From Algoriphagus sp. (GTDB lineage Bacteria; Bacteroidota; Bacteroidia; Cytophagales; Cyclobacteriaceae): a stretch of 64,000 nt of DNA. The DNA lies in the NCBI RefSeq assembly GCF_030694375.1, contig NZ_JAUXYL010000023.1, positions 1 to 64,000 of the forward strand, in the 5' to 3' direction. This document shows positions 1-9,783 of this stretch, piece by piece. How positions within the stretch are numbered: the stretch's first letter is position 1; each line of letters begins with the position of its first letter. The position numbers and the translations under genes are program-made. The notes under the pieces were generated by a model. That model was not told the origin of the DNA and ran no database searches. It was given only the letters and a program-made list of their open reading frames with translations.

Positions 1-160
1 GCTCGATATCCTGCTACTCGCTGTCCTGTTTCTCTTCCGATATTTCGATCGGGACTGGACTTGAATTCTTTGCGACTTACCGCCTTTGCGAGAAATCCTA
101 ACACCGCTCAACTTGGCGCAAGTTTTCAAACTTGTGCCTACAATAATGCAGTCCTCAGAC

Positions 161-203
161 TTGCCTGCCGCTAGGTAGGTTTATCTACCGCAAGGTAGGC
201 TGC
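161..203. repeat. Short palindromic intergenic repeat (TGCCTGCCGCTAGGTAGG...CTACCGCAAGGTAGGCTG)
   Basis: Inverted repeat visible directly in the sequence. Confidence 0.5.
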
Positions 204-423
204 TTTCAATCCAAATAACCCTTCCATTGCGCTGGCAACAACATCCTTTTCCAAAACAAAAACCTGCTTCAGCGCTGGGAACCTTCATCCCATCTTTTAA
301 CCCAGCTTTAAAAAGCTGGGCTATTAAAGCACCAGCCTTCAGCACTAGCTTGGAACTAGATTCATCATTTAAATGAATCGCTTTGAACTCCGGTCTGCCG
401 ACTCTTTACCAAAACTCCCAACC

Positions 424-867
424 TCACCAGGTCGGATGCCGCTTCATCCAACTGTCGACAGAGAATTTACCGGATCCATAAACCATAAATGTGATCAACA
501 GAACCAGCACGATCAACGAAATCCCAAACTCAAGATTGTTGGATACCGCTAAAAACCCCTGTTGGATATTCACCAAAAATACCGCCCCTAGCAATATCGG
601 AATCTGAAATGCGATCGCTATCCGCGTGACCAAGCCCATCGCGATCAAAATACCACCAACCAAATGAGAAAAGGCTACATAATGTGCCAAGCCCAAATTG
701 ATAAATTGCAAATCCGCAGTCTTCATGATTGACAGAAGCGCTTCGGTATTGGAAATAAACAAAATGCCCTTATACAGGATAAAGAGTCCAAGTATTATCC
801 GGACAAAGTCCAACCACTGCGGATGATGGCTGTCTGCCCACCGTTCGATTTTTGTGAAAGTATTCAT
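424..867 (-). CDS. DoxX family membrane protein
   Basis: 147 aa, four hydrophobic segments, DoxX-like pattern (RIILGLFILYKGILF, HLVGGILIAMGLVTRIA). Confidence 0.75.
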   Translation of the reverse strand: MNTFTKIERWADSHHPQWLDFVRIILGLFILYKGILFISNTEALLSIMKTADLQFINLGLAHYVAFSHLVGGILIAMGLVTRIAIAFQIPILLGAVFLVNIQQGFLAVSNNLEFGISLIVLVLLITFMVYGSGKFSVDSWMKRHPTW

Positions 868-1079
868 GGCTTTTTGGGTTTGTTACCCTATTAATTTACA
901 AATAAAAAATTGTAAAAGTCCTGATTTTCAGCAGAATGAAAAAATAATCTGTGTATCCGCTCACTTACCTTTATCAAAAATAAATATGGGTTGAAGTTCT
1001 ATTGAACAAGCCAATTGCACTTTCAACTTTACAACTTTCCCACCTTCCCACCTTCCCACCTTCCAACTACCCCTTCCAA

Positions 1080-2360
1080 CTACTTCTTCAAAACCTCCCG
1101 GTAAACCTCCTCCAATTCAGACACCATCCTCCGCATAGAGAATTTCTCAATAACTCTTGCCCGGGCTGATTTAGCCATTTTCATCCTCGAATCGGCATCC
1201 CTTATCATCAGAATACAGTAATCGGCCAGTTTCTTCCACTCATCAACTTCTGTCAAATAACCTTGGACTCCATCCTGTATAACCTCCCCAATCCCCCCTG
1301 CACGCGTAGCCACGACGGGCACTTCGCAGGACATCGCCTCCAACATCGCAATCGGCAAACCCTCAAATTCAGAACTGCTCAGGTAGATGTCCATGATGGA
1401 CAAGTAGGGGATGACCTGCTTCTGAACTCCTACCCAGTGAAAGTGTTCCTGCATCCCGGACCTTCGGATTTGGTCCAGAATTCTATCTCTCCATTCCCCA
1501 TCCCCAACCAGCAGAAAATGGGTTTCAGGACATTCCTTCAATATCGCCAAGGCTACTTCCACCCACAGCCAAAGTCTTTTCTGTGACCGAAATACCGCCA
1601 CTTTCCCGATTACAGGAGCCGTCTCCGGTATCCCTAGCTGAGTTTTTAATGAAAGATCACTCGAAGGAGTTAAGGCCCCAGACATACCCTCTTGGCTACC
1701 GCGATTTGCCTCGCCTGTGCCGAACCAAGTCGAAGCATGCTTCTCGCTTAGTGTTTCTGACGTCTCGCTTCTTGTTTCTAATCTTCCGCTCGCCATCCTC
1801 CTAAACACGTTCGTATTCACTCCATTTTGAATCACTTTGATCTTTAGCCTTCCGCCACGCTGATAAGGGTCTAAAAAGGAATTGAGCTGCATCGAAAGCG
1901 CAACTTCATTGGATACCGCAATGGCAATGTCCTGCTGCTTAAACGTGAAGCGGTTGCCAAAATAGGACACCTTGTTGTACCGGTCCCAGGTATTGTGCTC
2001 CGTGTAGACGATGGGGATTTCAATTTGCTTTCCCACAAATCTCGCCAATATCCCGGCCCAGGGTAGATGCGCATGGAGAATGTCAAACCCGTTTTTCTGG
2101 ATGAAATCCCGAACCTTTTTCACCTGAAAAAACAAACCCAGATTGCTTGAAGGAATCAGGTGAACAATGATCCCCGATGCTTCGAGCTCGTCGACAATGT
2201 TGTTCTTTTGATAATAAAAATAGAGGCAGTGAAACTCAAACTTGCTCTGATCATGAACCAGGGCAGTTTCAGGAATCAGTTTTTCCGCGCCCCCCCGGCC
2301 CAGACTTTTGATCAGGTGGAGAACTTTGATGCGCTTGGGCTTATTTTCTGTCATAGCTTC
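1080..2360 (-). CDS. Glycosyltransferase family 4; start probably at MTENKPKRIKVLHLI rather than the upstream M
   Basis: KVLHLIKSLGRGGAEKL N-terminus, EFEGLPIAMLEAMSCEVPVVATRAGGIGEVI C-terminal GT4 motif; carries an unusual ~45-aa insertion. Confidence 0.85.
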   Translation of the reverse strand, partial: EAMTENKPKRIKVLHLIKSLGRGGAEKLIPETALVHDQSKFEFHCLYFYYQKNNIVDELEASGIIVHLIPSSNLGLFFQVKKVRDFIQKNGFDILHAHLPWAGILARFVGKQIEIPIVYTEHNTWDRYNKVSYFGNRFTFKQQDIAIAVSNEVALSMQLNSFLDPYQRGGRLKIKVIQNGVNTNVFRRMASGRLETRSETSETLSEKHASTWFGTGEANRGSQEGMSGALTPSSDLSLKTQLGIPETAPVIGKVAVFRSQKRLWLWVEVALAILKECPETHFLLVGDGEWRDRILDQIRRSGMQEHFHWVGVQKQVIPYLSIMDIYLSSSEFEGLPIAMLEAMSCEVPVVATRAGGIGEVIQDGVQGYLTEVDEWKKLADYCILMIRDADSRMKMAKSARARVIEKFSMRRMVSELEEVYREVLKK

Positions 2361-2571
2361 GTGCTGCAAGTTGCTTCTGCAGTTTGACAATTGCAAAGAT
2401 GAGAAACTCAAGTCTCGCAAGTCCTTAATTTAGTGTCATTTCGACTTTCAAAACGCCCCAATCCCGAATCCGGATTTTGGCAGCAAGGCCAATTTATACC
2501 TGCCGGCCATTCAGATTTTTTTTTGTTTGGTAAACATTAATTGTTTGTTTTGACAAAGGTTCTGAAAAAAA

Positions 2572-3192
2572 ATGGCAAGCGAGTTTGAAGCTCATCCTCA
2601 TCAACAATTGGTCTTTGATATTTCCCAAGGAAATGAAAAGGCCTTTGAAAAGCTTTATGCCCTGTTTTCTGAGAAAATCTATCACGTCTCCCGACGGATG
2701 AACCTCAGCCATGAAGATGCCGAGGGAATAGTCCAGGAGGTTTTTTTGAAAATATGGAGAAAACGAAGCAAGCTTGACCCTCAACTCTCCATCAATGCCT
2801 ACATGATCGCTATTGTCAGATCATTGGTAATCAAAAAAGCCAAAAAAGAAGCCCGGTTTTTTGCTTTTCAGAACTACAGCATTCCGCTCTACGAGTTTGA
2901 ACGTAACAGTGGCCCCGAACAGGATCTGATCTATTCTGAGTTTCACCACATTTCCGAGGAGATAATCAAGCAACTTCCCGCAGGGCAAAAACAGATTTTT
3001 ATCCTTCGACACTTTGAAAACCTTTCGGTGGAGGAAATTGCCGAAAAACTTAACATCTCCAGAAGAACCGTAGAAAACCAGATATTCAGGTCAACAAAGG
3101 CCGTCAGAGAAAAACTGGTGAAATTGAAGATCATATCACTCAGCGTTCTTTCAATGGCACTTCAAACGCTATTAATTCAAGTATTTGACTGA
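2572..3192 (+). CDS. RNA polymerase ECF sigma-70 factor (Bacteroidetes type)
   Basis: Region 2 (AFEKLYALFSEKIYHVSRRMNLSHEDAEGIVQEVFLKIW) and region 4 (LSVEEIAEKLNISRRTVENQI). Confidence 0.9.
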   Translation: MASEFEAHPHQQLVFDISQGNEKAFEKLYALFSEKIYHVSRRMNLSHEDAEGIVQEVFLKIWRKRSKLDPQLSINAYMIAIVRSLVIKKAKKEARFFAFQNYSIPLYEFERNSGPEQDLIYSEFHHISEEIIKQLPAGQKQIFILRHFENLSVEEIAEKLNISRRTVENQIFRSTKAVREKLVKLKIISLSVLSMALQTLLIQVFD

Positions 3193-3299
3193 TTTATCGG
3201 TAGGATCTGAGGGGTTTTCAAAAAAAGAACAAATTTCTTTGACTTTCTCATGAGTATTTTTCCATGCTTGAGGCTATATGCATATGTAACTAGCGCTCG

Positions 3300-4319
3300 A
3301 TGGACCATAAGAAACGAATAAATGATTTTTTTGAGGGTAAACTAAGTCAGGAACAGGCTCAGGAACTCCTCGATTGGCTTGATTCTTCCGAAGCCGAAGA
3401 ATTTTTGTCCGCAGAGATTCTGCAGATTTGGTCCGAAAAAATCCGGGCCCACCAAGCCGAGACTTGGGACTCGCAGCCGCTTTGGGAAAAAATCAACCAG
3501 GCAAAAGACGGATATTCCCGACCTCATCTCCTCGTGGATTTAAAGCCTTCCAAAAAACTGTTCCCCCTTTGGCTCAAGGCAGCAGTGGTCTTCTTGGTCC
3601 TTGGCTTTTCGGCCCTATTTTTCTTTGAAGTCAACAAGTCAGTCGAAATTCCTTCGGGAATTTCAAGCAGCGAACCAAAAATGATCGTTCGTGAAAACCC
3701 CTCAGGGCAAAAAACTAAAATCAATCTTCCTGACGGTTCTACGGTGTTTCTCAACTCTGAAAGTAAAATCACCTACCCGGAAGACTTTTTGACAAGCCGA
3801 CACATTGAACTTGAAGGCGAAGGCTTTTTCCAGGTTGCCAAGGATGAGGAAAACCCGTTCTCAGTCGAGGCTGAGGGAATCATCACCACAGCAATCGGTA
3901 CTTCCTTTAATATTTCAACTTTTAATTCACAGGAAAAGGTGGCTGTCACTTTGGTGACTGGAAAAGTACGCCTCAATCAAAAAGGCAACAAAAACTCCCT
4001 CGACCTCAACCCGGGTGAAGAATCTCTGCTCTCACTGAAAGATGAAAGCTTTGGAAAATATCCGATAGAAGTTTCAAATAGAATCAGCTGGATAGATGGA
4101 GTTTTGCGGTTTTCCGAAACTCCTTTCAACGAAATGATCCAAATCCTTCAACGCTGGTATGGAGTGAAAATCCAGGTGATCGGCAATCCAAAAGTGATGA
4201 AGGGAACCGGAACATTTGATACCAATGAAAGCCTGCAAAATGTGCTCCATGTGCTCAGTGGCTCCATGGAATTTGAGTATCAGTTAAAAAACAAAGAAGT
4301 AGTCATCAATTTCAACTAA
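3300..4319 (+). CDS. FecR family anti-sigma regulator
   Basis: TM segment, FecR motif (TKINLPDGSTVFLNSESKITYPEDF...FFQVAKDEENPFSVEA), C-terminal secretin/STN-like domain. Confidence 0.9.
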   Translation: MDHKKRINDFFEGKLSQEQAQELLDWLDSSEAEEFLSAEILQIWSEKIRAHQAETWDSQPLWEKINQAKDGYSRPHLLVDLKPSKKLFPLWLKAAVVFLVLGFSALFFFEVNKSVEIPSGISSSEPKMIVRENPSGQKTKINLPDGSTVFLNSESKITYPEDFLTSRHIELEGEGFFQVAKDEENPFSVEAEGIITTAIGTSFNISTFNSQEKVAVTLVTGKVRLNQKGNKNSLDLNPGEESLLSLKDESFGKYPIEVSNRISWIDGVLRFSETPFNEMIQILQRWYGVKIQVIGNPKVMKGTGTFDTNESLQNVLHVLSGSMEFEYQLKNKEVVINFN

Positions 4320-4471
4320 GCTGCCTATGTGAATTTAAAAGGACTTTAAAAAAGAACAGGAACGTACTGCGAATACGCTCCTGTGAAAATCAAAACACGG
4401 CACCCAAGGACTAAAGCTTAGCGGTCTGTCATCCAAGGGTATTTCAATGTTTCAACTTACAACCCTAAAAT

Positions 4472-7400
4472 ATGAAAAAAATAATACCATTAATAGTTAT
4501 GTCTATTAAGTTAGTAGTCAGAGGTGTGTTGCTGCTTTGCCTGACATTGAGTCCCTTGTTGGCCAGCACCACTTCTGCACAGGTAAAAAGCATCGATCAG
4601 GTTCACCTCAAACTGGAAAAGAGCAACTACTCGCTCCTTCAGCTTTTTCGTGAAATTGAAGACAAAACCGACTTTAGGTTTTTTTACTCCGAAGCTGCTG
4701 TCAAAGGCCAATCGGGTCTGAGTATTGAAAAAACCTCCGGATCAGTGGAGCAGCATCTCTATCAGATTGCAACCCAGACCAACCTCCGGTTTAAGCAGGT
4801 AAACAACACCATCAGTGTCATCGTCAACGGTACAGGCACCAAGCTGGTAGAAACAGCCTCCAATAGAGCTATGATCTCCGGCGTAGTCAAAGACATGACA
4901 GGAGCAGCCCTGCCGGGAGTCACCATTCTTGTCGAAGGGACTACCACCGGCACGGTCACCGATATTGATGGCAACTTTTCCATTGAAGCATCGGAAGGAC
5001 AAGTCCTTATTTTTTCATTCATAGGCTTAAAGCGCCAAAAAATCACAGTTGGGAATGCGACCACCTTGCAGGTAGTGATGGTGTCTGAGGACAATAACCT
5101 GGAAGAATTTGTAGTGGTAGGCTATGGTACACTGCAGAAAAAAGACATCACAGGCTCAGTGAGTGCCATATCAAGTGAGGAAATCAAAGACCAGCCGGTA
5201 GTAAGCATCGATCAGGCCATGGCAGGTCGAATGGCCGGCGTGGTGGTGACCCAAGCTACAGGCGCACCGGGTGGAGGAGCTTCGGTGAGAATCCGTGGCG
5301 CAGGCTCCCTCAGCGCGGGCAATGAGCCACTTTATGTCGTGGATGGATTCCCAGTCACCAATGATTTTGACCAAAGAAATAATCCATTAAATACGATCAA
5401 CCCAAATGACATTGACAATATCCAGGTCTTGAAAGATGCCTCTGCTACCGCAATCTACGGTTCAAGAGGCTCTAACGGCGTCATTTTGATCACTACCAAA
5501 TCAGGAAAATCCGGAATGTCCAAGATCGATTTCAGCATCAACACCGGAATTCAGCAGGTCGAGAAAACCTTGGATGTACTCAATGCAACGGAATTTGCGA
5601 GGTATATCAACGAATCCAGAAATAACGCTTGGGTAAACTCAGGCCCCGGTCGTGCCGCCACTGATCCTAATTCTGTTCGCCTTAACAATGTCATGTACCT
5701 ATTGCCGGAAGTTTTCAGCAATCCTGAGTCCCTTGGCGAAGGAACCGATTGGCAGGACGAAATCTTCCGAACCGCTCAAATGAGCAACTACCAGTTGAAT
5801 TTCTCCGGAGGAAATGATAAAACCAAGTACTTCGTATCCGGTGGCTACCTGAGTCAGGATGGAGTAATTATCAATTCTGATTTGAAGCGCTACTCCTTCA
5901 GAGTAAATGTGGAGTCCCAAATGAACAAGCGGGTGAAAATAGGAGCCAACTTTACACCTTCCTACACCTTCTCCAACCAATCACTTGCCGAAGGAAACTG
6001 GCAGGGGGGAGGAATCATCCAATCCGCAATTACTGCTGCCCCACACCTGAAACCTTACGATGAATTTGGAAATTACACCAAAATTACCGGACAGGGTATC
6101 GGACTTTCTGAAGTGGATAATCCGGTGAAAATCGCCAGGGAATATTTCCACCAACAGCAAAATCTCAGATTGCTCGGGACTTCATTCGCAGAGTTTTTAT
6201 TGGTGGACAACCTGAAGTTCAAAGCCCTCGTGGGTGCGGATATCAGAAACTTCCGGGAAGACATTTTCAGTTCTTCCATCATCAACCCCAATAGTGTCAA
6301 TCCAACCAAGCCGGCAATAGGAACCAATGGGACTTCCCAAATCAGAAACTGGCTTTCAGAATTTACCCTCGGCTACAACAAAAGAATCGGTAAACATAAT
6401 TTTGATGCCGTTTTGGGTTACACCGTTCAGCAGGAATCATTGGATGTCAACCGGATGACGGGAACCAACTTTGCCAATGATAATATCAAAACCATCAATG
6501 CGGCAGGATTGATCTCCAACGCATTCTCCTCCAAAGAAGAATGGTCTTTGATCTCTTACCTAGCCCGTGTGAATTACAATTTCGATGACAGGTATTTGCT
6601 CACTGCAACATTCCGACGTGATGGTTCCTCCAGATTTGGACGGGACAACCGTTGGGGTTCTTTCCCTTCGGTTTCTTTGGGCTGGAGATTGTCTGAAGAA
6701 GCATTCCTGAGTGATGTCAATTGGTTGTCTGAGTTGAGAATCCGAACCAGCTACGGCTTGACAGGTAACAACTTCATCACGAATTATGGCTCAATCGGTC
6801 TGACCGGTATCGAAAATTATCCCTTCGGAATGAATGGAGGTACTGTTAACAACGGTATCCGCCTGACCAATATCCCAAACAGTAGATTGGGTTGGGAAAG
6901 AAACAGCCAAACGGATTTGGGTATCGAAATCGGCATTTTGCAAAACAGAATCTATGCTTCTGCAGATTACTACGTCAAACGCACCTCTGACCTTTTGCTC
7001 AATGTGCCGGTTCCTACCTTGACGGGCTACACCACTGCCCTGCAGAATATCGGTGAAATCGAAAATAAAGGCTTTGAATTCACAGTCACCAGCCGTAACA
7101 CGGTAGGTCAATTCAAGTGGACTACGGATCTCAACTACTCCACCAATGCGATTCAGGTATTGGCTTTGGGGCCAGACGGATCTCCCATCATCTCCAGACA
7201 GGCAACTTCTGCCAGTGCACCCACACACATCACCAAAATCGGTTCCGCACCAGGAAGCTTCTTTGGCTACAATGTGATCGGAGTTTACCAAAATCAACAA
7301 GAAATCGACAACAGCCCGGTCATTCGGAATGGCAACGGAACAGTTCAGTCCAAACCAGGTCAGTTGAAATTTGAAGATGTCAACGGCGATGGCAAAATCG

Positions 7401-7957
7401 ACGCCGATGACAGAACGGTTTTGGGAAGCCCTTTTCCTGATTTTACATGGGGTATGACCAATTCCTTTAGCTACAAAAACCTGGATTTCGCATTCACACT
7501 TCAGGGTGTTCATGGATTTGAAGTCCTCAATGCAGCCAGAAGGTACTACGCCAATTATGCCGGCTCCTACAATGTTTTGTCAAGCGCATCAAATGGATGG
7601 AAGTCTGAATCCGATAGAGGGGATGGCGTTTCACCGATGATTGACAGAAATTTCAACGGGTACGCAGGAAGTAATGTGGTCAATAATATGACCTCCCTGT
7701 TTGTTGAAGATGGATCATTCCTGAGAATCCGAAACATTACTTTGGGATACAATTTACCTCCATCTGTCTTGGAAAAAGTGAAACTGGCTAATGCCCGATT
7801 GAGCTTCACAGTCCAAAATGCTTACACCTTCACAAATTATGAAGGGTACAATCCTGAAGTAAGTGCCCAAGGTGGAAGTCCTTTGGTACCGGGCGTGGAT
7901 GCCGGTGGCTATCCCTTGGCCCGCACGTTCATGTTGGGTTTAAATGTTGGCTTCTAA
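4472..7957 (+). CDS. SusC/RagA family TonB-linked outer membrane protein with N-terminal STN domain
   Basis: STN domain, carboxypeptidase-D regulatory-like domain, plug (YGTLQKKDITGSVSAI), long beta-barrel. Confidence 0.95.
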   Translation: MKKIIPLIVMSIKLVVRGVLLLCLTLSPLLASTTSAQVKSIDQVHLKLEKSNYSLLQLFREIEDKTDFRFFYSEAAVKGQSGLSIEKTSGSVEQHLYQIATQTNLRFKQVNNTISVIVNGTGTKLVETASNRAMISGVVKDMTGAALPGVTILVEGTTTGTVTDIDGNFSIEASEGQVLIFSFIGLKRQKITVGNATTLQVVMVSEDNNLEEFVVVGYGTLQKKDITGSVSAISSEEIKDQPVVSIDQAMAGRMAGVVVTQATGAPGGGASVRIRGAGSLSAGNEPLYVVDGFPVTNDFDQRNNPLNTINPNDIDNIQVLKDASATAIYGSRGSNGVILITTKSGKSGMSKIDFSINTGIQQVEKTLDVLNATEFARYINESRNNAWVNSGPGRAATDPNSVRLNNVMYLLPEVFSNPESLGEGTDWQDEIFRTAQMSNYQLNFSGGNDKTKYFVSGGYLSQDGVIINSDLKRYSFRVNVESQMNKRVKIGANFTPSYTFSNQSLAEGNWQGGGIIQSAITAAPHLKPYDEFGNYTKITGQGIGLSEVDNPVKIAREYFHQQQNLRLLGTSFAEFLLVDNLKFKALVGADIRNFREDIFSSSIINPNSVNPTKPAIGTNGTSQIRNWLSEFTLGYNKRIGKHNFDAVLGYTVQQESLDVNRMTGTNFANDNIKTINAAGLISNAFSSKEEWSLISYLARVNYNFDDRYLLTATFRRDGSSRFGRDNRWGSFPSVSLGWRLSEEAFLSDVNWLSELRIRTSYGLTGNNFITNYGSIGLTGIENYPFGMNGGTVNNGIRLTNIPNSRLGWERNSQTDLGIEIGILQNRIYASADYYVKRTSDLLLNVPVPTLTGYTTALQNIGEIENKGFEFTVTSRNTVGQFKWTTDLNYSTNAIQVLALGPDGSPIISRQATSASAPTHITKIGSAPGSFFGYNVIGVYQNQQEIDNSPVIRNGNGTVQSKPGQLKFEDVNGDGKIDADDRTVLGSPFPDFTWGMTNSFSYKNLDFAFTLQGVHGFEVLNAARRYYANYAGSYNVLSSASNGWKSESDRGDGVSPMIDRNFNGYAGSNVVNNMTSLFVEDGSFLRIRNITLGYNLPPSVLEKVKLANARLSFTVQNAYTFTNYEGYNPEVSAQGGSPLVPGVDAGGYPLARTFMLGLNVGF

Positions 7958-7970
7958 TCTGAAATTCTTA

Positions 7971-8057
7971 TGAAATGCCCATGAGAAAGAATCTCATACA
8001 AGGAGATAATTATCGAGGGCATTCCATGTGGCAAATAAAAATCAAAATATAAACACA
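7971..8057 (+). repeat. TGAAA-bounded structured element, copy A (87 bp)
   Basis: TGAAATGCCC-ATGAGA/TCTCAT hairpin-...GGGCATTCCATGTG...AAACACA(TGAAA); tandem with copy B. Confidence 0.85.
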
Positions 8058-8144
8058 TGAAATGCCCATGAGAATAGTTTCTCACACAGAGGGATGATTA
8101 TTAGGGGCATTCCATCTGACCACTGAAAAAAAAATATAAACAGA
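8058..8144 (+). repeat. TGAAA-bounded structured element, copy B (87 bp); its right end supplies the susD start codon
   Basis: TGAAATGCCC-GAGAA/TTCTC hairpin-CACACAGAGGGATGATTAT-GGGGCATTCCATCTG...AAACAGA(TGAAA). Confidence 0.85.
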
Positions 8145-9607
8145 TGAAATCGATAAAAATATTAATCGCTGCGGGATCTATTCTCTTGCTTTCCGCAGGC
8201 GCTTGCAGTGATGATTTTCTGGACTTGGCTCCCATCTCTCAGCAAAACAGTTCTAATTTCTACAAAACTGCCGAGGACATGAAAAATGCCCTCACGGCAG
8301 TATATGGCTCCTTGCAGTACGGAGGTCAATACTATTCCTCTATCCATGTGATGGGTGACCTGCGCTCTGACAATACAGAAATCACCAATCCCAATGCAGG
8401 TGCAGACCTTCAGGCTATAGATAATTTCACCAACACACCGGTGACCTCGACCAGCAGCATTACCTGGAATGCGCATTATCAGGGAATTCAGGCAGCCAAT
8501 ATCCTCATCGAAAAGATCGAACCAGTGAACATGGAACCCGCTCTCAAGGCTCGTTACCTGGGAGAGGCAAAATTCCTCAGAGCATTGATGTACTTCAACC
8601 TGGTAAGAATCTATGGGGACGTTCCCTTGGTGACCAAAGTCATCAACAACCCTCAGGAAGGCTATGACTACGGTAGAGAGACCACAGCGAAGGTGTACGA
8701 ACAAATCATCGCAGACTTGATGGCAGCGGAAGGCTCCCTTCCTTATGCCTATCCCGCGGCTGAGGCGGGTCGTGCCACCAAGGGCGCTGCAATGTCCCTC
8801 TTGGGTAAGGTCTACCTCACCAGAAAAGAATGGTCTTTGGCTGCTCAAAAATTGAAGCAGGTGATAGATGATTCCGCGCAGACCAGGTACAGACTGATGC
8901 CTACGTATGCGGGGATTTTCGGAGCCTCTGCCGAAAATAACCTGGAATCCATTTTCGAAGTGCAGTTCAAAAGCGGTTCAAACGGGGAGGGTAGCCCTTT
9001 TACCAACCAATTTGCTCCGATTGGATCGGGTACCGCTGTAGTCGCTGTCGGTAATCCATTGGGACAAAATATCCCGACTGCAACGATGAATTCTGCCTAC
9101 GAAGCGAATGATTTGCGAAAAGATGTCTCAATGAAAACAAGCTATGTGCTCGCGGGAAAAACTGTCCTTCACAACTATGTGGTGAAATACAGCGGAACTC
9201 CGGCTGCCAACCTTGACAGTGACAACAATTGGATCGTCCTGAGATATGCTGATGTGCTCCTGATGTATGCCGAAGCACTCAACGAACTTGGATTTGTAGC
9301 CAACGGACCTGCCTTTGATTTACTCAATCAAATCAGAACCCGGGCAGGTCTTCCGATCAAAACCTTTGCGAATGCAAACCCCGCACTCCAAATTACTTCC
9401 CAAGCCCAATTCCGTTTGGCCTTGGAGCAGGAGCGAAGAGTCGAACTGGCCTTCGAAGGGCATCGTTGGTTTGATCTGGTCAGAACGGATCGCGCCTTGG
9501 CGGTATTGGCCGATAAGGGTATGCAACCGCACCATGTGTTGTTGGCGATTCCTCAAAGTCAAGTGGACATCAATCCTTCCATGATTGTCCAAAATCCGGG
9601 ATATTAA
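8144..9607 (+). CDS. RagB/SusD family nutrient uptake outer membrane lipoprotein
   Basis: Lipobox LLLSAGAC, SusD-like repeats, C-terminal RRVELAFEGHRWFDLVRTDRA motif. Confidence 0.95.
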   Translation: MKSIKILIAAGSILLLSAGACSDDFLDLAPISQQNSSNFYKTAEDMKNALTAVYGSLQYGGQYYSSIHVMGDLRSDNTEITNPNAGADLQAIDNFTNTPVTSTSSITWNAHYQGIQAANILIEKIEPVNMEPALKARYLGEAKFLRALMYFNLVRIYGDVPLVTKVINNPQEGYDYGRETTAKVYEQIIADLMAAEGSLPYAYPAAEAGRATKGAAMSLLGKVYLTRKEWSLAAQKLKQVIDDSAQTRYRLMPTYAGIFGASAENNLESIFEVQFKSGSNGEGSPFTNQFAPIGSGTAVVAVGNPLGQNIPTATMNSAYEANDLRKDVSMKTSYVLAGKTVLHNYVVKYSGTPAANLDSDNNWIVLRYADVLLMYAEALNELGFVANGPAFDLLNQIRTRAGLPIKTFANANPALQITSQAQFRLALEQERRVELAFEGHRWFDLVRTDRALAVLADKGMQPHHVLLAIPQSQVDINPSMIVQNPGY

Positions 9608-9617
9608 GTAATTGAGC

Positions 9618-9683
9618 AAGGGGCTAAAGCCACTTCACTTTTCCTGCATAGGAATGGTTTAAAGTTTTAGCCCCTTCTTTTTC
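9618..9683 (+). terminator. Rho-independent terminator-like hairpin after susD
   Basis: AAGGGGCTAAA...TTTTAGCCCCTTCTTTTT. Confidence 0.6.
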
Positions 9684-9783
9684 TTCTGCCTTAGATGAAA
9701 CCCGGATTATGCATTAGAATCCGGAATCAAAAGCGATTTTGCTCTAAATAGGGAAGACCCTAAAAAAATCAAATCATACTACA

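Noticed and set aside
6791-7513. Long antisense ORF (240 aa) opposite susC
   Set aside because: Shadow ORF of a strongly coding region, with no domain features; same for 8162-8848 and 9853-10548 and most 60-140 aa antisense ORFs in the track.
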